Source: Costus lasius (lineage: Eukaryota > Streptophyta > Magnoliopsida > Zingiberales > Costaceae). Taken from it: 64,000 nt of DNA. The position numbers and the translations under genes are program-made. Location: the NCBI GenBank assembly GCA_027563935.2, contig CM050449.1, positions 17,134,735-17,198,734 on the forward strand. The letters are read 5' to 3'. Of the stretch, positions 49,356-60,275 are shown in pieces; within the stretch, counting starts at the first letter, position 1; every line of letters begins with the position of its first letter. The notes beneath the pieces are model-generated. The model was not told where the DNA came from and did no database searches. It saw only the letters and a list, made by a program, of their open reading frames with translations.

Positions 49356-50990
49356 CTAATATGCTGGCGGTCCCACATAGGGCCGCTCCTCCTCAACTGG
49401 CTTAGGTGCCACTGGTATTGCATCTGATTGCGATTCCACAGGTTCTGGTATCACTTCATCTCTTCTGTCAACGGTCGGCATCTTTGGATCTTCCAGTTGC
49501 TTGCCGCTCCGAGTGGAGATTGCATTGCAATGCTCCCTCGGATTTACTTCTGGTTGGGATGGTAGCTTCCCTGGTACTCTCGATGATGAGCTAGCTTGCT
49601 GGGCTAGCTGACTCTCTAGCATTTTATTGTGTGTCTCTAGGGAATCCATCCTCATCATCATCATCTTCATCATATCTATAAGTCCTTCAAGTTGTTTGCC
49701 CAGATTTGAATCATTGTTCGGCCTTGGCTGTTGTTGCGGTGGTGGCTGTGCATTATTGTTTCTGGCCTGGAATCATGGTGGTCTGAAATTGTTCTGTTGG
49801 GGTTGCCTAAAGTTTCCTTGTGGGGGCTGGGTCTGCTGTGGTGGAACTTGTCCAGGCTGAATTGGCTAAGTTGTCCGGTAAGAGAAATTTGGGTGGTTGC
49901 GCCATCCTGGATTGTAGTAGTTGGAATAAGGGTTATTGTTCTAGTTGAAATTTCCAATTGCATTCAACTGCTCAGGATGAGCCGTAGTCATCTGTCCATC
50001 TCCCGCCTGACAATCTGCCCCTGCATGACCTACAACTCCACAGACCTCACAAGAAAAACAGTTAACATCCATAGAATTAACTGACCAAGAATCAAGCTTT
50101 CTAGTCAGATTATCAACCTTAGCCGTGAGTGCAGTAAGAGAGTCTAGGTCATACTTACCTGACTTCTTGGTAGAAGTACCTCTCTCAGATGTCCATTGGT
50201 GATGGTTAATCATCATATCCTCGAGAAGGTTCATTGCATCTTCAACTCTCCTATTCATCAAGGCGCCTCCTGCTGCAGCGTCCACTGTAAGCCTCGTGTT
50301 GTAATCCAAACCGCTGTAGAACATTTGGATCAAAACCCAAGTCTCAACACCGTGATGTGGACACATCCTTTGGAGCTCCTTAAACCTCTCTCAAGTTTCA
50401 TATAGAGACTCTCCATCCTTTTGCATGAAGCTCGTTATTTGATTTCGCAATTGGATTGTCTTTGATGGAGGGAAGTACTTGGAGAGAAAGGTTTGAGAAA
50501 GCTCTGCCCATGTTCTTATCGAAGCAGCAAGTAGTGTGTGCAGCCAAGCTCTCGCCCTATCCCTCAGAGAGAAGGGAAATAGTCGCAACCTGATAGCATC
50601 AGCAGACACACCGTTAATTTTCAGCATATCACAATATTCCAAAAAAAATAGAAAGGTGCATGTTGGGGTCCTCAAGAGGAGAACCACCAAATTGGTTTTG
50701 TTGCACTATAGAAAGAAGAACAGGTTTTATTTCAAAATTATTGGCCTCAACAGCGGGCCTAGCAATTCCTGATTGAAAACCGTAAGTGTAAGGTGTCGAG
50801 TAATCTTTCATTGTCTTGTTGTTATAGTTGTTGCCCATTGGTTGTTGTACTCGGTCATTGTTCACATCCAGTTGAATGTGTTCCATCTAATTGTCTTCTC
50901 TTGGATGGTTCATGATTTCTCTCTTCTGGATTTGATTTTGCTTCCTTCTTGTCCTGAAGGTGCGCTCGATCTCTGGATCAATGTCAAAGA
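49356..50990 (-). pseudogene. Athila gag (with stops)
   Basis: Reading from about 50990, DIDPEIERTFRTRR is followed by a retrotransposon gag domain with LFPFSLRDRARAWL and WAELSQTFLSKYFPPS. Next come ELQRMCPHHGV and a zinc knuckle CEVCGVVGHAGADC (CX2CX4HX4C, about 50015-50056). A Gln/Pro/Asn-rich linker leads into the protease frame. It is broken by a frameshift in an A8 run at about 50640 and by TAG or TGA codons at about 50388, 49940, 49866, 49772 and 49358. Gag would form the particle that packages the RNA. Confidence 0.85.
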
Positions 50991-51153
50991 ATGTACCTGC
51001 CCTAAAACTTCTTCGCATAAAACGGTCAGTCAAAATTATAAAGTTCTAAGACAGCAAGTAAATAAAAAGAAAAATAAAATAGCAGTGCAGTAAGAAAAAT
51101 CTAACCTAAGGCATAGTCTACCAATTCTCGAAAGTATACTAATATTAACCGTT

Positions 51154-51172
51154 GTTCCTCGGCAACGGCGCC
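51154..51172 (-). other. Athila primer-binding site (tRNA-Asp)
   Basis: Next to the 5' LTR the minus strand reads TGGCGCCGTTGCCGAGGAA. This is complementary to the 3' end of plant tRNA-Asp (with one difference), the primer used by Athila elements. It fixes the right-hand LTR as the 5' LTR. Confidence 0.85.
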
Positions 51173-51179
51173 AAAAACT

Positions 51180-52759
51180 TGACATGCTCCGCAAGTGCAC
51201 GGATATGTCGAAGAAATATAAAAGATGTCGAATCCCACAGGGAACAAGGTTGAGTAGTAGAAAGTCCGAGTCCTAATAGCTAGGCGAATCGAAACGTGGG
51301 TTTTTGAAGACGGAAATCGAAAACAAACAAGTGCAACTACTTTGGTAGAGAAAAGATATAAGAGAGAATTCAGGGCTACGGCTTCCACCACGATGATAAT
51401 CTTAATCGCACAAGAAAGATATTAGTTATTTGGTTTATTGGTTTTGCATAAGGAGTCTAACCCTAGGGTACAAGGTGCCCTCTTTCGAGTGATACACCCC
51501 GGTGTTCGTTTTAGACCGACCTCCTACTCTTGCGGTGGATCGTTCTAAGACGAACCCAATGAGTTCTATGGTAGACTATGAAATCCTCGAGCGAAGACCA
51601 AACACTCTCGTGTCGAAGTCTCGCAAGTTTTACTCAGAGGTTCGACCCTCACGATCCTTCTCTCGATATGAATCGTAACGGCTAACACGCGAAATTACTC
51701 GGCCAAGGTAAAATCATGAAATAAATACGTCAAAGTAAAATATGCTCACAATTCATACCAAATAACATAAATAGATACAAAGTTTGCAATTTAAATCATC
51801 AAAGGGTTTCCACCAAGCTCCGAAATAGGCTTTACGCTACAATCGTCATTGAAACGCTCAAAATCTCTCTTTTAATGAAATGAAAAGTATATGAAAATGA
51901 ATCCAAGGGAAAGGAGACGATGAACCAAAGGAATTCTGATGAAATCGTGATAATCGTGTGTCTCAATCTCCGAAAATCTCCAAAAGTCGCCTCTGTCGTC
52001 GTGTTCTTCTTCCTGCACCGCTTCTTCGCATGAATGCTCTCTGTTTAGGGTAAGAAAATTAGGGCCTTTATATTCCATATGTTCGCCTCTGAAAGAGCTT
52101 TCCATAGACACCTCACTTGCCAAATTTGGACTTCAAACGAGTGAGAAATCAAGGAAAAACCTAGTGGAACTCGGTCTCGTGCGTGACTGGGTTAGAATCA
52201 CGGGTGAACCCCTCCGGGTTCACCTGCCCGTGATTCTTTCTGTGAGTTTGGGTGAATAGAAGCACGGTGCACCCCGTGGGGTTCACCCAGCCATGCTTTT
52301 CTCTGGAGTGATTATGGTTGAAGTTTTCAAGAAATCCAGTGAACCCGGTGGGGTTCACCTGGCTGTGAAGCTTTCTGCGAATTCTGCTGGCGGGCGATCG
52401 GGATGGTGAACCCCATAGGGTTCACCCAGTCGTGATTCTCTCTGTAAGTTTCCTGCAGCCTGGCGAAGAATCTGGTGAACCCCATGGGATTCACCTGGCC
52501 GTATTTTTGAAGCTAACTCTGTTTAAGCCCAAATTTGACATGTGACTTCGTCTTCATATTAGAAATCGTCTTATGGCCTTAGAATCTTCAAAATCCGTTG
52601 AAAAATGGCATTTTTACCTGAAATTCCACAAAAGTACCAAAAAGTGAAGATTCCGAAGATATCAAGTAATTTAGCTTAAAAACGGTATGAAAGTATTAAA
52701 ATGAGCCTAGAATTAGCATAAAATAGCTATGAAAATTACTACTAAAATGCAAGGCATCA
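51180..52759 (-). mobile_element. Athila 5' LTR
   Basis: A complete 1580 bp LTR (TGACATGCTCC...AAGGCATCA on plus). It has palindromes at about 52203, 52266, 52339, 52405 and 52473. Short open frames inside match those of the other LTR and are not genes. Confidence 0.92.
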
Positions 52760-52803
52760 GTAGGGGGACCTGTTATGTTTAATTCAATATGAGTATATCA
52801 AGT

Positions 52804-54985
52804 TTAAATAACAGGTCTATCAACGATAATTATTACCTGTGTTTTTGCATACATAGAAGCTGAATTGAACATAGGAACAGGAGGTATCATACTCAAAGGT
52901 CTGCTTGAACTTGAGTTTGTGATATTTTTATTCTTGTTTCTTCTTTCTAGAATACCCTTCTTTCGTTTCTCCTTTGGTCCTTTTTTGGCAACAGGGGGCT
53001 TTATGGTGATAATCGGCTCCTTAATTATTTGAGCCTCATTAATTTCATTGCTTTTAAATTGTGAGTCATCATTTACTGGCTGGGTGCGCAATAATTCATC
53101 AACTTGTAAACTCAGCTGATTGGTTGCAACTTCTATAAATTCAAGCGCTTTTCTAGAATGCATACTCTTTGTTGACATACAATATTGCTTTTGACAAATT
53201 CGGCTATATACAGATGTCAAACTCTCTTTTCCATGGCCATCACTAATAGGTGGACTTGTGTTAAATCTATTACCTTGTCGAGCATACTTTTTCCACCTCT
53301 GTATGATATAATGATGTGATATTGAATTCACATTGTTAGCCCCAAGAACTTATATATAATGGCCACATAAAATTTCGTTCAATTCATTGAGTTTGCATGT
53401 GCAGTTGGTGGTCACAGAGGACGGGATGTACACCACAAGCTCATCTCTACCACCATTTTGAGAAGTTATCTTGAATGTCAAACTGTCAACATCAAATGCC
53501 ATGAATATAATAATGGAATCAAGGCTCATCTTAAACTCTTGTTCAAACTCTTTGTACATAACTATGTTGTATGCTGAAGATGCTTCTCTTAACATGTTAC
53601 AGAAGACATTTACTGGTGTGTTATTTCTACTCCTGAAATCTTCTTTTAATTCTTTCTCACGAAAGAATGTGATTGCCTTATCATATTGTTCTAGAAATTC
53701 AAACAGAGATATTTTTTTCTTGAAGAATTATTTAAAATAACCATTTATACTCTCACTACGCTTTGTTGTGCTGATACCTTCGCAAAATGTCTAAGCACGG
53801 TAGCATGCAGCCCATTTTGTATGTATTTTATAAAAATTGCGCATCTAATTATTTTCACTAAGTTGGTACTTGTTTAATAGACCAGTCCATAGTACCTCAA
53901 TACTATCTATACTACCATGAATCTAATGGCTTAGATGTGTTACTGCATTGTTGAAAAGATGCTATAAACACAGATGGTGCGCTGTATTTGGCATCACAAT
54001 CTCAATTGCTTTCGATATTGCTGTTGATTGATCTAAAAAAATGGTCACAAGATGCCGGCTATATATTACTTTCAAAAAGGTCTCAAACAACCAAACAAAC
54101 GATTCAGCTGTCTCATCATATAACAATGCAGCACCAAAAGAATTGTTTGCTTGTGCTGATTCACACCAACAATTGGAGCAAACGGCATCTCATACTCATT
54201 TGTCTGAAATGTAGTATCAAAAGAAATAACAACCCCAAAATAAGCATAATCTACTATTGATCTACCATCAGCCCAAAAATAATTAGCAATCTCGCCTGAA
54301 TTATGAACTTCAATAGCAAAAAAGAGAGAAGGATCTTTTGCTCGTCTCTCCATTAAATAATTCAAAATACCCTTCTTTTCCAGACCATCCAATCTTTTCC
54401 GTTTTTGTTTTTGAATATAATTTGTAGTATCATCTCTTATGAAACCAACATCGACATTACCTGCCCTAAACTGAAAATAATTATGAATATAATGAGCCTT
54501 GATACCAAATGTAGTCATTTGGTCTATAAGAGAACATTGGAAAGGTAGGATTTTTCTATGTGATCTAAGCCGATTGATCTTTTTTGGACTAGTCATTGGA
54601 TGATTATGGTTGATCTGAACTTTGGATATTGTCCAAATATCATTGATTGAAATTTTAAAATCCACCTGAGCCATACAGTTTTTTCTTGTCGCAACTTGTG
54701 GTTTCTTAGTCACATGTGTCGGGTGAGTTTGTTTCAGACCTTGTTTGTTATAAACAAATATTCGATACTTAAATGAATCATCTTTTCTACGCTATAGGTA
54801 CAATTTTTTGATACTAAATCCCAGTCTTTTCGCATGCTCATTATAAAAATCATATGCTGCATTTTCACTATTAAAGACTATACCAATAATTGGAACAACA
54901 GATGAAGATTTAGGTTCCCCAACTCTTGTGGATGCACATGCATCGTCTTGCTCAAAAGATTTATCATTTGACCTCTACAACTATC
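52804..54985 (-). pseudogene. MURA/FAR1-type transposase of the MULE (decayed)
   Basis: From about 54985 the minus strand gives a FAR1 DNA-binding domain (NAAYDFYNEHAKRLGFSIKK, later SKVQINHNHPM). A MULE transposase core follows, with WADGRSIVDYAYFGVVISFD (first catalytic Asp at about 54221) and a TIFLDQSTAI segment. Later comes TKRSESINGYFK, then a SWIM zinc finger NCTCKLNELNEILCGHYI (about 53352-53405). The C-terminal part has HYIIQRWKKYARQG and a Lys-rich tail. Damage includes TAG in the FAR1 domain (about 54796), a one-base deletion in a T run at about 54140, TAG at about 53965 and further stops at about 53880, 53795 and 53730. It is oriented toward the Ulp1-like gene. Host FRS transcription factors share this layout, but the location between MULE ends favours a transposase. 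Confidence 0.85.
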
Positions 54986-54989
54986 TGTC

Positions 54990-55371
54990 AATGATGAAAA
55001 ATTGTATATCAACGATAAATTTTGGTCTATGAAAAACAAAATTTTGTTGTATAAAAGGATAATTTATTTCTATCAACGATATTTGCACCATATCAACGAT
55101 AATTTGTAAGGTATATCACCAAATTTTATGTGAAAACTTAAACAGTGTATCAACGCATTTTGTGTATCAATGCATTTTTTGTATCAAGGCATTTTATGTA
55201 TCAACAATCATTTGTAAGGTCCATTAACGAAATTTTAAACTATATATCAACAAAAAATGTCTATGTATATCAACGAAAATTTTTAAGGTCTCTCAACAAA
55301 AATTTAAACTATACATTAATGATAATTGTCTATATGCTTCAACAATAAATGTTTGTGTATCAACAAAAAAT
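54990..55371 (-). repeat. MULE right subterminal repeat array
   Basis: Degenerate copies of TATCAACGATAATTTGTAAGG, GTGTATCAACGCATTTT and similar words follow each other. The core TGTATCAACGA is the inverse of the TCGTTGATACA core in the left array, so the two arrays form a subterminal inverted pair. Confidence 0.8.
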
Positions 55372-55710
55372 CTTTACATGTTGCTTGGGAGTTAGCCGGA
55401 GACGAAAGTGGTATAGCAGACTCGTCGATGACGACACATATGATATGCAACAATGTAGAAGCTTAAAGAGTTTCGCAAGAGGCACGAAAACACCGGAGAG
55501 CATCAGAGACATGAATTGCTTGAGAAGTTATAGCGGGCTTAGTCACGAGTCCAAAAATAGTTTTAACACGTGGTTTTGGAGGGAAATGAAATAGCAACAG
55601 GAAAAACTACTAACCAGGATTACCTAGCGCCAGTAACAGGGTGGCTAACGAGAAATTTTGCTTCGAGATTTGTGTCCATCGGGATGTAGGTCAAACGACG
55701 CTTAAGGTAC
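55372..55710 (-). repeat. MULE right terminal inverted repeat
   Basis: Inverse copy of 35929-36224 with substitutions and indels; it ends CGACGCTTAAGGTAC. Just outside lies CTAGCTTAT, similar to CTAGCTTAG just outside the left end. This could be a 9 bp target duplication if the outer bases of the left end are extra. Confidence 0.8.
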
Positions 55711-56210
55711 TAGCTTATCATTTCTTCACCGAGTATATAGGGCTGTTCAAAAAAACCAAAAAATCGAACCGAACTAGAAAACCGACCGAACCGAACAGGC
55801 GGTTAACCGAATGGATCGGTTCGGTTCGCGGTCAGTTTTTTGGGTATAATGGTTCGGTTCGATTCGGTTACGGTTCGGGGAAAAAATTTTCACTGGTTAA
55901 CCGAACCAACTGGTATATATACCTCAAAATTATTTTGATTGTGTATATAGTGTAATGGTTAGAGGTTATTTTGCAAGTTAGTAGGTCACTGTTCAAAACT
56001 CATTCACTACAACTTAAAAATTAATTATTTTACATATATAATTACCAAATAATAATATTTAATAGTCAAAGTCAACTTTTTAAAATAAATTTTAGTAAAT
56101 AAATTATGATCGGTTAATAGTGGTTAACCAAACTGGTTAACCGTTTGACCGGTCGAACGGTTCAAAAATGATTCGTGGTTTTTTCAAACCGAATGGTTCA
56201 GTTAACCGAT

Positions 56211-57304
56211 TGTCAGGCCCCGGTTCAATCGGTCCAGCCCAAAGCCCATTGGGCCAAGAGATAGCCCAAGCCCATGCGATAATGGATAAGGCGGGATTCA
56301 ATTTAAGGGAAAGATTCCCCAGTCAACCAGCCACGTGGCGCCGTCTTCGCCAGGCAGCTAGGATACGGGCGCGGAGATGACTTCATCTCCTTCTCCGTGT
56401 TGATCGAACGCGAGGCGCGATAGAAGCAGAGCGCTGATAGGGCTTGTGGCGTCGCAAGGATCTCGGACAGGAGGCACGGGCGGCAGACGCCCTAACTCAA
56501 ACAAGCAGCTATAAAGCCGATCAAAGGGGGGACTCCATCTCTACCGACGAGAGATCACCGGCAGCAGAGCTTGGGTAGCAGCGAGTGAAACTTGAGAGAA
56601 CTTGTTACCGGCGTCCAGGGGGACGACCGGCGAGGGAGGGATAGAGGGCACCGGCGACGGGGGTCGCCAGCGACTGTGAGGAGATTTTGTAGCTTCGGTG
56701 AATAAAACGCAGCATTCCTCCATCCTCCCTATTCTTTCCTATATCCGAAGTCTCCTTACGGAAGCAACGAGTCTGGCGGTTGCTTACGGCGAAGGGGTTC
56801 CAGCCGACGATGAGCGCAGGCGGCGCTCGGTGTCGAAGAAGTTTGGAGGGGGAAGAAGCGGCGTTGCGAGCATCTGCGTGACAAAGGAGACGAACGCCGC
56901 GGGCATTCGATTCGAGGTGAACGCCGACATGGCGAGGCGGATCAACATAGGACGGTCAAAATCCGAATCGAGGATTTTGATTTCGGCGGATTGGAGCGGC
57001 TAACGTCAGAACGACGTCACCGACGGGATTTGATACCAACGCGGCGGAAATTGGAAGCGTGGTCCGGTGTGATTTTGACTTGGTCAATTAGGGGTTGACC
57101 AGAGAATTTAGGGTTTGATTTCCTAAAATTAGGGTTAGGGTTTCCTGAGCAAACTGTAATTTTGGGGATAAAAATTGTTCGGGAAGTTAGGGTTTTCAAT
57201 TTTGGGTCAGAAACCCTAGGTAGTTCGCGCTCCGGGGTTCCGCCGGACAACCCTGAGACAACGGATAAGCACCGGTCCTGGGCTGATCAGACCGGGGCGT
57301 GACA
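56211..57304 (+). mobile_element. 5' LTR of the gag-only element
   Basis: TGTCAGGCCCCGG...GGGGCGTGACA, 1094 bp. Very similar to the right LTR, with scattered substitutions. Confidence 0.92.
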
Positions 57305-57306
57305 AC

Positions 57307-57318
57307 AGGTATCAGAGG
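57307..57318 (+). other. Primer-binding site (tRNA-iMet)
   Basis: AGGTATCAGAGG, two bases after the LTR, matches the usual TGGTATCAGAGC initiator-Met site except for its first and last base. Confidence 0.75.
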
Positions 57319-57334
57319 GGGCTAACGTGTTACG

Positions 57335-59170
57335 GTGAACACGGCACCTTCACCCGCGAAGGTGAAGAAGGGCTTGAAGTTTCAAAAGATCACCCACACA
57401 ACCAGGGGAGCGTCAGAGGACGTCTGGCCCAAAGGTAAAGCCAAGGAGACTACTGAACCTGAAAAGATGGTGAACCAAGGTGATCGCATAGCGGAGATCG
57501 AGCAAACGCTCAGTATGATAGGGGATAGGAACACGGCGGTGTTGCCCCAGATGGAGAGACTTCAGAGGATAGTGGAGCAACAGAGGTTGCAAATTGAGAA
57601 TCTACAACAGACCCTGGAGAGTCTGCTCGACCTGCCAGAGTAGATGGTCAGGATGCGTGAGGAACAACAGGCAGGGATGGCACGGATGCGCGAAGAGATG
57701 CAAGCTGAGATCGGGGTACTACGCTTGGCTCTAATGCAAGTATCCCGAACTGCCGCGACGGCGGAGCAGGAGGCTCCCAAGCCAAGGGTGCGCATCCCTG
57801 AGCCAGCGATGTTCGAGGGGGCTCGATCATCCAGAGAGGTAGAAAACTTTATTTGGGATATGGAATAACTGTTTTATGTTAACTATGTTCCAGAAGAAGA
57901 TCGGGTGCGGGTGTGCATCGCATACCTCACTGGCGATGCAAAGCTTTGGTGGAGAACCAAAGTCAGCTCTACGTCGAGGACCACTAACTGCCAGGGGTGT
58001 CCAAAATTCGGGTCAAACCGAAAAACCGAACCAAACCGAACCGAAATTTTCGGTTCGGTTCAGTTCAAACCAAGTTCGGTTCGGTTCGGTTCGGTTTAAA
58101 ATAGTTAAAAAAATTTCGGTTCGGTTTTCGGTTTGAGAAGTTCGGTTCGGTTCAGTTTTCGGTTTGAACCGAACAAACTCAATTTTAAATATAATATTAT
58201 TATTTTTATATAAAATATAAAATATTATTATTTTTAATTATATAAAATATATTATATTATTATTTTAATTATATAAAATATATTATATTATTGTTTTTAT
58301 TAAAAATTAATAATATAAAAGTATAAATAAATTAAATATATATTTATATAATAAATTTCGGTTTATTCGGTTTAAACCGAACCGAACCGAATAATTCGGT
58401 TCGGTTTTGATTCGGTTTTTACCTAATTCGGTTCGAGTTCGGTTTATTACCATCATAATCGGTTCGGTTCGGTTTGGACAAGTTCGGTTCGGTTCGGTTC
58501 GAACCGTTTGGACAGCCCTACTAACTGGCCTTGGGGGACCTTCTGTGAAGAACTGCGGCGGCAGTTTCTTCCCGGAAACTCGGCGGACCAACCTCGTGGG
58601 AAGCTGGATCGGCTGAAGCACACTGGGTCAATCCAGGAGTACGTTAGGGCATTCTCCACGTTGATGTTAGAGCTTCCACGTATGGAGGAGGATGACAGGA
58701 GATATTTCTTCCTCCGGAACCTTCAGCCATGGGCAGAGACGGAGGTTCGACAGCACGCACCGATCAATTGGAGGGCGGCTGCGGCGGTAGCCGAATCCTT
58801 GGTGGATAATCAGAAGTTTAGACCAGCAGCACTAAGGAAGACCAGGACACCACCAAAGCGTGGCTCCCCACGGACACCGCCGGGAGCTAGGGTTCCAAAG
58901 AGGGGTAGGCACTTTCACCCGCAGAACAGGGGTTCACCGGGACGACGAGAGCAAAAGCCACAAGGTTGTTTTATGTGCGGCGGTCCTCACTAGGTGAAGG
59001 ATTGTCCTTCCAGACATAAGCTTATGGCCATCGTGGCACAGGAACCAGCCGTGGAGGCTGAGGAGATCCCCACAGAGGTGAGAATCGGTGCTTTGAGGAT
59101 CAGAGCAATGGTTGCCCAAGATCCGCCCGTGACAGACATCGAGAACGATGTCCAAATTGGGCGGGGGAGA
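57335..59170 (+). pseudogene. Gypsy-type gag of the non-autonomous element
   Basis: The frame begins near 57335 without an ATG (the first codons read ACG GTG AAC), so the original start may be mutated. A coiled coil (MERLQRIVEQQRLQIENLQQ) is followed by PKPRVRIPEPAMFEGARS, then AYLTGDAKLWWRTKV. A hAT MITE then interrupts it at 57992-58520. After removal of the MITE the frame resumes with WGTFCEELRRQFLPGNS, GSIQEYVRAFSTLMLELP and a zinc knuckle CFMCGGPH-stop-VKDC. In-frame stops are TAG at 57641, TAA at 57866 and TAG at about 58991. It is followed by FHPQNRG-type basic sequence and an acidic end, with no pol. Confidence 0.85.
57992..58520. mobile_element. hAT MITE inside gag
   Basis: The ends CAGGGGTGTCCAAA and TTTGGACAGCCCTA form a YAGGGNTGTCCAAA inverted repeat. 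Flanks are CTAACTGC (57984-57991) and CTAACTGG (58521-58528), an 8 bp duplication with one change. The interior is dominated by GGTTCGGTTCG/AACCGAACC repeats and AT-rich DNA. Removing it with one flank copy restores the gag frame. Confidence 0.88.
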
Positions 59171-59171
59171 A
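59159..59171 (+). other. Polypurine tract
   Basis: A G-rich purine run (GGGCGGGGGAGAA, one C) lies directly before the right LTR, where plus-strand synthesis would start. Confidence 0.65.
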
Positions 59172-59172
59172 T

Positions 59173-60275
59173 TGTTAGGCCCCGGTTCAACCAGTCCAGC
59201 CCAAAGCCCATTGGGCCAAGAGATAGCCCAAGCCCATGCGATAATGGAGAAGGCAGGATTCAATTTAAGGGAAAGATTCCCCGGTCAACCAGCCACGCGG
59301 CGTCGTCTTCGCCAGGCAGCTCGGATATGGGCGCGGAGATGACTTCATCTCCTTCTCCGTGTTGCTCGGACGCGAGGCGCGATAGAAGCGGGGCGCTGAC
59401 AGGGCTTGTGGCGTCACAAGGATCTCGGACAGGAGGCACGGGCGGCGGACGCCCTAACTCAAACAAGCGGCTATAAAGCCGATCGAAGGGGGGACTCCAT
59501 CTCTACCAATGAGAGATCATTGGCAGCAGAGCTTGGGTAGCAGTGTGCGAAACTTGAGAGAACTTGTAACCGGCGTCCAGGGGGACGACCGGCGAGGGAT
59601 GGATAGAGGGCACCGGCGACGGGGGTCGCCAGCGACTGTGAGGAGATTTTGTAGCTTCAGTGGTTTTGGTGAATAAAACGCGGCATTCCTCCATCTTCCC
59701 TGTTCTCTCCTATTTCCGAAGTCTCCTTACGGGAGCGACGAGTCTGGCGGCTGCTTACGGCGAAGGGGTTCCAGCCGACGACGAGCGTAGGCGGCGCTTG
59801 GCGTCGAAGAAGTTTGGAGGCGGAAGAAGCGGCGTCGCGAGCACTCGCGTGACGAAGGAGACGAACGCCGCGAGCGTTTGATTCGAGATGAACGCCAACG
59901 TGGCGAGGCGGGTCAACACATGACGGTCAAAATCCAAATCGAGGATTTCGATTCCGGCAGATTGGAGCGGCTGACGTCACAACGACGTCAGCGACGGGAT
60001 TTGATACCAGTGCGGTGGAAATTGGAAGCGTGGTCCGGTGTGATTTTGACTTGGTCAATTAGGGGTTGACCAGAGAATTTAGGGTTTGATTTCCAGAAAT
60101 TAGGGTTAGGGTTTCCTGAGCGAACTGTAATTTTGGGGATAAAAATTATTCGGGGAGTTATAGTTTTTAATTTTGGGTCAAAAACCCTAGATAGTTCGCG
60201 CTCTGGGGTTCCGCCGGACGACCCTGAGATAATGGATAAGTACCGGTCCAAGGCTGATGCGACCGGGGCGTGACA
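59173..60275 (+). mobile_element. 3' LTR of the gag-only element
   Basis: TGTTAGGCCCCGG...GGGGCGTGACA, 1103 bp. It ends 128 bp before the start codon of the lumenal-protein gene. Confidence 0.92.

Larger units (their letters stand above)
41482..52759 (-). mobile_element. Athila-type LTR retrotransposon inserted in the MULE
   Basis: Two related LTRs (41482-44529 and 51180-52759) enclose minus-strand gag, protease and an Athila-type extra open frame. The whole unit is bordered by a perfect 5 bp duplication, GTAGG (41477-41481 and 52760-52764). The primer site next to the 5' LTR matches tRNA-Asp, as in Athila elements. Reverse transcriptase, RNase H and the integrase core are missing, so the element is non-autonomous. 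Small differences between the LTRs show that the insertion is not recent. It sits between the MULE's two genes. Confidence 0.92.
35929..55710. mobile_element. Giant Mutator-like element (MULE) carrying Ulp1-like and MURA genes
   Basis: Inverted ends of about 0.3 kb match across 19.8 kb. The left GCCTTAATCATCGTT...ATCCTAATGGACACAAAT corresponds to the inverse of the right end (ACCTTAAGCGTCGTT...ATCCCGATGGACACAAAT), and both continue to a shared AACTCCCAAGCAACATGTAAAG. Inside lie subterminal repeat arrays, an Ulp1-type peptidase gene on plus (37.6-40.7 kb) and a FAR1/MURA-type transposase on minus (52.8-55.0 kb), tail to tail. MULEs that carry Ulp1-like genes are established (for example KI-MULEs in rice and CUMULE in melon). 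Without the 11.3 kb Athila insertion the element would be about 8.5 kb. Both genes have stops, so this copy is not autonomous now. The exact outer base and the target duplication could not be fixed. Confidence 0.85.
56211..60275 (+). mobile_element. Gag-only LTR retrotransposon (non-autonomous)
   Basis: LTRs at 56211-57304 and 59173-60275 are bordered by a perfect 5 bp duplication, CCGAT (56206-56210 and 60276-60280). A primer site follows the left LTR and a purine tract precedes the right LTR. The 1.87 kb internal region codes only for gag, with no protease, reverse transcriptase or integrase. Gypsy-type gag features fit. Movement would need pol from a related element. The solo LTRs at 10-12.6 kb are relatives. 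Confidence 0.9.
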
